Program-made: the position numbers and the translations under genes
The notes under the pieces: generated by a model
Seen by the model: only the letters and a program-made list of their open reading frames with translations
Told to the model about the DNA's origin: nothing
The model's database searches: none
Source of the DNA: Corylus avellana
Taxonomy: Eukaryota; Streptophyta; Magnoliopsida; Fagales; Betulaceae
Length of the DNA stretch: 64,000 nucleotides
NCBI RefSeq assembly: GCF_901000735.1
Contig: NC_081541.1
Coordinates: forward strand, 5,201,021-5,265,020
Direction: 5' to 3'
Shown: piece after piece, positions 59,301 to 64,000 of the stretch
Numbering within the stretch: position 1 is the stretch's first letter
Layout of the letters: every line of letters begins with the position of its first letter

Positions 59301-60473
59301 CACAAATGAGGAGGTAAAAAAAATCAAGGAGATTCCTTTGAGTTGCACAAATCAAGAAGACTCTCTTATTTGGCGGGGAACAAAGAATGAAATTTTTTTC
59401 GGTGAAAAGTGCATACCATATGCAAAAGGAGTTAGAAAGTCGAAAGAAGGCCACCAGTTCTTCTGCTATGGGGAGCAGCACCTTCTGGAAAAAATTATGG
59501 GCTCTACAGGTGCCTAATGTGGAGAATAATTTTTTATGGAGGGCCTGCAAAAATATTCTCCCGACCCGGGGAAATTTTTTTTAAAAAAAAGATAATTTCA
59601 GATTGTCTCTGCCCGGTCTGTGGTTTGGAGGAGGAGACGAAATTACATATTTTGTGGCAATGCCCATCTGCCATGGATGTATGGTCTATGGGTAATGCAA
59701 GATTTCAAAAGTGCTGCTTCTCTGGCAGCAATTTTTTGCAGTTGCTGGAGTTTATGTTCGGCAGGTGTGGCCCGGAAGACTTGCGGCAATTCTCAGGTAT
59801 GTCCCGGAGAATTTGGCTGAGAAGAAACGATATGCTGCATGGTGGTACCTTTGCTCATCCAAAGGTAATTTTAGCACAAACGAACCAGGCCATTGTGGAT
59901 TACGACTTGGCCCAGCAGCGTGAAACAGCAGCTCAATTCCCTCCGGAAGTACAAGCCACGCCCAGTACTCGAATTTGCTGGAAAGTTCCGATGATGGAGT
60001 GGGTAAAAGCGAACTGTGATGCGGCTACTGCTAGGCAAAAGGAGTGTATGGGGCTCGGAGTGGTTGTAAGGGATTCTTGGGGGAATATGATGGTAGCCAA
60101 ATGTGTGAACCAAGCTGGATGTTTGGCACCGATAGCAGCGGAGGCGATGGCGCTTCTTTTGGCTATACGTCTGTGCAAGGAATTATGTCTCCCTCAAGTG
60201 CATTTTGAAGGGGACGCAAAGGCCATGATTGATGCTGTAAACTCGAAGGAGAAAGATAGCAGCTGGATGGGGCACATCATAGAGGACATAAAACTGGAAC
60301 TCCAGGGATTCCAAAGGTGGCAGCTCACTTTTATTGGGAGGGAAGGTAACCATGTGGCTCACTTACTAGCCAAACATGCTATGGAACATCCCCATGAATG
60401 TTGTTGGAACGATGTACCCCCTGATTGTATACGTGAGGCTGTGCTCTCAGAGCAAGTTGCTCTAGATGCTTGA
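56335..60473 (+). pseudogene. LINE ORF2: endonuclease, reverse transcriptase, RNase H (broken)
   Basis: The first 786 codons (to 58695) contain an AP-type endonuclease (SWNCRGLGN at the start, METKL, GDFNEI near 137, SDHTPL near 222) and a reverse transcriptase (APGPDGFPAEFY, NIALIPKV, KLDMSKAYDRVE near 583, RGLRQGDPISPYLF, and catalytic FADD near 689). A TGA at 58693-58695 and a TAG at 59080-59082 sit where the family has Trp. Two single-base gains in T runs (about 59392-59399 and 59574-59581) shift the frame twice. Beyond them lie a zinc-finger-like CPVCG...H...C region and an RNase H domain (NCDAATARQKECMG, AEAMALLLAI, FEGDAKAM, HVAHLLAKHA) ending at 60473. As it stands only endonuclease and reverse transcriptase can be made, without the C-terminal domains. 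Confidence 0.9.
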
Positions 60474-60540
60474 ATTTTAATGAGAAGTCTGCAGTTTATC
60501 AAAAAAAAAAAAAAAATTGGTTGGAGGAAATTTCTGTCCA

Positions 60541-60609
60541 TTATTATTATGCCAAACATAGTATAATCATTTACTTCATTTTAATATTTAAAATGCACCA
60601 ACATTAACA

Positions 60610-60649
<40 letters not shown>

Positions 60650-61309
60650 AAATGGACGACTTGGTAAGCAACATATGAGCTTCAATTGACCTGCAAATTG
60701 AACTTAATTAGTTTGGAGAAGGAATCTTATGGCCCTTCCAACGAACCGGGAACTCCACTAAATGAAGTTTTCCTAAATTTTAATGATATGTTGACCGGCA
60801 AGAGTGACAACTCTACCCATGGACTGGATATACAATTTGTCTATAAACAATATTCAAACTAAGTAATAACTTGCTCAAAATAATCAGCTTAAATTTGACA
60901 AACTCCATAGTTTATTTAATGTTGCCTTACATCATTGATATGTCTATATATATCATTGATCGTAGTTGAGCTTTAAAATGTGGAATTAAAAGTAATATCA
61001 ACGGCATGTTTGTTAATGTAATTTGAAAAAGTATTATGATGTAATATAAATATACAAATTATTTTTGTATTTTAATAAGTGTTTACTGTTTTTTTGAGTT
61101 ATTTGTTAATTTCATTAGAGATACTTGGTAGAAAACCCTCCACGCTATATATATTCCATGAAAGTGTTATTCAATGATCAATCCATGGAAAATTATGTCC
61201 CAAAACCTAAAGGTATGTTTAAAAATTAGGGAAAAATACAAGTTATTAGTTTTGCTCACTTTTCAATATTTGACCCCTTCGGTTTCTTTTTAAAAAAAAA
61301 AAAAAAAAA
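60541..61309. other. Intergenic, no gene seen
   Basis: AT-rich DNA with a TA microsatellite at 60613-60643. Nothing else recognised. Confidence 0.5.
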
Positions 61310-61648
61310 GAGAAAATTCATTTTACCCCCCTGAAGTTTTAGGGATTTTTCAATTTGAACCCCATAGTTTAAAAATTGGCAATATACCCTCCCAATGTTT
61401 CAAAAATTTTCAATTTAAACCTTCTGTTACTAATTTCCGTTAAATTTGACGAAATTTTTTTTTAAAAAGCCTGAGGGTAATTACTTAATTTTAGAGATTT
61501 CCGTCCAATTTGACGGAAATTAGTAACGGAAGGTTTAAATTGAAATTTTTTGAAACATTAGGGAGGTACATTGCCAATTTTTAAACTTTGAAGTTCAAAT
61601 TGAAAAACTCCTGAAATTTCAGGGGGATGAAGTGAATTTTTCCCTTAA
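61310..61648. mobile_element. Long inverted repeat (MITE-like, about 340 bp)
   Basis: Two arms of about 150 bp are inverted copies along most of their length. The left arm has CATTTTACCCCCCTGAAG, CAATTTGAACCCCATAGTT, CTGTTACTAATTTCCGT; the right arm has the inverted ACGGAAATTAGTAACGGAAG and AAACTTTGAAGTTCAAATTG. A transcript would fold into a long hairpin. Flanking duplications are obscured by A runs. Confidence 0.75.
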
Positions 61649-63630
61649 AAAATATATATATTCTCATGGTTAATTTTGTTATTTTTTCAATCAGTTTTTT
61701 TTTTTTTAAGGAATAAACAAAAAATGTGACAGAAATATCTAAGTTTTAGTGAAAAAATTAGAATTGAGGAGCTAATTTAAAAGTGAGAAAAACTCATGGC
61801 ACTAACTTGCACTACGGCCAATTGATTGAAATGCAAAGATGATGCGTACTTAGAGGTCTTCATTAATCATCGAATAATTGAAGCACATCAAAAGGCAAAA
61901 GAGAAGCAAATATGGCAGCTCATAGCCTCATAGGCTTGCAAAACAGCAATACAACAATCTATGAAACAAGTTCGGGTGGAAGACTACCCTACGTACGTTT
62001 ATTCATGATATTATAAGCATTGAAAATGTTATGTTATTATGATTTTAATGAAAGCCTGAAATTTTACCCAAAAAAAAAAAAAATACTTAAAATTATATTT
62101 CAAAACCCAAGTAGAAGTGGTGACCCATTTGGATTGGGAGGAAGAAATACAACTTACAAAAAAAAAGAAAAAAGAAAAAGAAAGCAGATATACCAACATG
62201 AGCCCCTAGTTAGGGGCGAAACTATGTGCTAGGATTCGTCCCCCCAAAATTTTTATAATTCTTTAAAAAAAATATGCATATTTTATGAATTTGTCCTTAA
62301 AAAAATAGTATATTTGTCCCCCCCCCCCCAAATTAACATATTATGCATTATTCCATTTGTATTTTTCTTAGCCATCTTCCTTACATCTCATTTTTCTTGC
62401 ATTTATTTGTGTTTTTTTAGTGCAAAAATGTGGAATATGATGAAAATATCAGTTTTTTATTTATTTTTTGAGTGATTATTGTGCAGTCATTTGAGTTTAT
62501 AATAATTATTTCTGGTACCATTTTTCTTGAACTCTATTGTATTTAATTTATTTTACTAATATATTATTTATACTATTATGTATTTGTGATGTCATGAGAT
62601 TAAATTTACGACTTCTATTTTTTATTTTATATAAACACTCACAAACACACATATAGAGAAATTATATAAGTCAATATTCCCAACTTAAAAAAAAAAAAAA
62701 AAAATCTGTCCCCCGACTCCAGAAATCCTGGTTGTGCCCCTGCTGGTAGTTGTTGCTTTCTAGTAGTTGACGTTTCAATGGACACTACTTGTGTCTTTGG
62801 TCCCAATGTGGGAGGCTACTTTGGGATTAAGATCCCCTAGAATTTTAAAAAATAGTAGATTTTCAAATTACGCTATTTTTGTCGTTTTTAAGCATCAAAA
62901 TTGTTGAAAAACACTACCTAATAAAATCGTGGTATGCTCCAGTTGAAAATTGAATATATTTTTCTCACGTCCTTGCCCTCTATGCGGTTAAAAAGCTTTG
63001 AGCAAAAAATTATCTTTTTATTTTATGAAGAAAAAGTGTCTCTACATATAAAAGTGAAGAGAAAGCCTTTTGGGAAGAAAATTCTTTTTGGTTACCTTCA
63101 TAACATGCTACATTTTCAATAGGTAGCATTTTTCAAGCCTTTCGATACCTAAAAATATTTAAATTAATTACTTACTTTGAAAAATCTACAATTTTTAAAA
63201 AATTGTAAGGAATCTTAATCGAATATGTAATTATTTTTTCTCATGATCTAAGAAAGATGAAGGTCCACATTGCCTGCAGGATCTAAAATAATAAAGATTA
63301 TATTAAGCGAAAATACCCATCGTCCATATAACTAATTTGACGCACTTATTATATAATTAAAAGAACTCTCTTTCTTTCACAATAAATATCCAACACCAAA
63401 TATTGCTTTAATTTTGCACCAAATATGGAATACAAGCAACTAATACAAGTACTAGGATTTCGTTTGTATTCTTGTAATTTCACTTTTCCCTTCCCACACT
63501 TTGAATTTAAAAAAAATAATAATAAAATAAAATATCCAACACCAAATATTGCTTTATATAGTTGCACCAAATATGGGCCTCTAATACAAGTGCTCATGAT
63601 TTTTATTTTTATTTTTAAATATTTTAAAGA
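61649..63630. other. Intergenic, no gene seen
   Basis: AT-rich DNA. Two imperfect direct copies of ATATCCAACACCAAATATTGC occur near 63386 and 63532. No coding content recognised. Confidence 0.5.
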
Positions 63631-63634
63631 TAAT

Positions 63635-64000
63635 TTAGCGATGATCCAAAGTTATTGCTAAAGGTCTTAAAGTGGTTGTTTTTACTATTAACGACCATAA
63701 GAGTCGTCGCTACAATAGTCGCAAATGCTCCTAAAATAAAGATGAAAATATTTATAATGAGACGACTTGTCACTACTATTATCACGATATCAACGATGAC
63801 ATTCTGTTGTTACTAATATTGATCCTACAAATGATGACTCAAAATGTCGTCCTTAATGATATGTATGTTAGCAACGACAATTTTGTGTCGTCGCTATTAA
63901 GACACGCATCAGCGACTACACTGTTGTCACTAGCAACAGAGATTACTGTATTGTTGTCCTTTTGTTTTTATTGTAAATGAAGGTAAAATGTGACATTACG
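63635..64000. mobile_element. CACTA-like transposon subterminal region (runs off the window)
   Basis: Dense repetition, in both orientations, of motifs such as GTCGTCGCTA, AGCGATGA, ACGACAATTTTGTGTCGTCG and AGCGACTAC, as in the subterminal repeats of plant En/Spm-type elements. The terminal CACTA sequence itself is not visible, and the element probably continues beyond 64000. Confidence 0.5.

Larger units (their letters stand above)
54349..60513 (+). mobile_element. Full-length L1-type LINE (about 6.2 kb)
   Basis: Bounded by target duplications AAATTGGTTGGAGGA (54334-54348 and 60514-60528, with the A tail making the exact edge ambiguous). It has a 5' untranslated region of about 320 bp, ORF1 (54668-56338), ORF2 starting at 56335 and a short poly(A) at about 60501-60516. 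The 5' end appears complete. ORF2 is broken, so the copy cannot move by itself. The good target duplication argues for a moderately young insertion. Confidence 0.93.

Noticed and set aside
1..64000. CRISPR arrays, bacterial operons, integrated prophage or organelle DNA
   Set aside because: No regularly spaced repeats, Shine-Dalgarno-led gene clusters or recognisable plastid or mitochondrial genes were seen; the gene structures are plant nuclear.

Overview
The window is nuclear DNA from a flowering plant, most likely a eudicot, judged from AT-rich intergenic DNA, GT-AG introns, plant protein families (PHT1, NSP2-type GRAS, MORN, PLP aminotransferase), a miR171h-like target site, and plant-type LINE, SINE, MULE, hAT and CACTA-like repeats. 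I cannot name the species. All confidently called host genes are on the minus strand.

Layout. 0-7 kb: repeat-rich intergenic DNA with a LINE RNase H remnant, a tRNA-derived SINE with 14-bp target-site duplications (TSDs), and a MULE-type MITE carrying a short SINE. 7.4-9.5 kb: three-exon gene for a 438-residue membrane MORN-repeat protein. 9.5-14.7 kb: repeats, including a GC-rich hairpin-forming block and a Copia LTR/PBS remnant. 14.7-16.3 kb: intact single-exon PHT1 phosphate transporter. 16.9-17.8 kb: MITE split by a 730-bp hAT-like element. 19.6-23.5 kb: two-exon PLP aminotransferase whose first exon may encode a transit peptide. 24.5-28.1 kb: two poly(A)-tailed retroposed insertions with TSDs. 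30.9-36.9 kb: tandem pair of NSP2-like GRAS genes; the distal copy (35.3-36.9 kb) is intact and the proximal copy (30.9-32.3 kb) is frameshifted. 37.4-50.8 kb: tandem repeats and two 100-N gaps with duplicated sequence that looks like unresolved haplotypes. 51-64 kb: MITEs, a short SINE, a full-length but broken L1-type LINE (54.3-60.5 kb) inserted in a MITE, a long inverted repeat and a CACTA-like end.

How the genes relate. PHT1 (phosphate uptake) and NSP2 (symbiosis and strigolactone-related transcription factor, classically under miR171h) both belong to phosphate and mycorrhiza biology, but nothing in the sequence shows that their proximity is functional. The MORN gene and the aminotransferase flank PHT1; from memory, their closest Arabidopsis relatives are neighbours (At1g77660/At1g77670), which suggests conserved microsynteny with PHT1 lying between them here.

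The main caution concerns 39.5-50.8 kb. A 4.66-kb segment occurs in direct orientation on both sides of the gaps, and the 1.75-kb piece between the gaps is an inverted near-copy of 23.2-26.0 kb lacking one retroposed insertion. This is best read as an assembly artefact that exposes allelic variation. I found no clearly new biological system; the most interesting leads are the miR171h-tagged NSP2 tandem pair, the nested transposon layers with exact TSDs, and a haplotype-polymorphic pyrimidine-rich retroelement.
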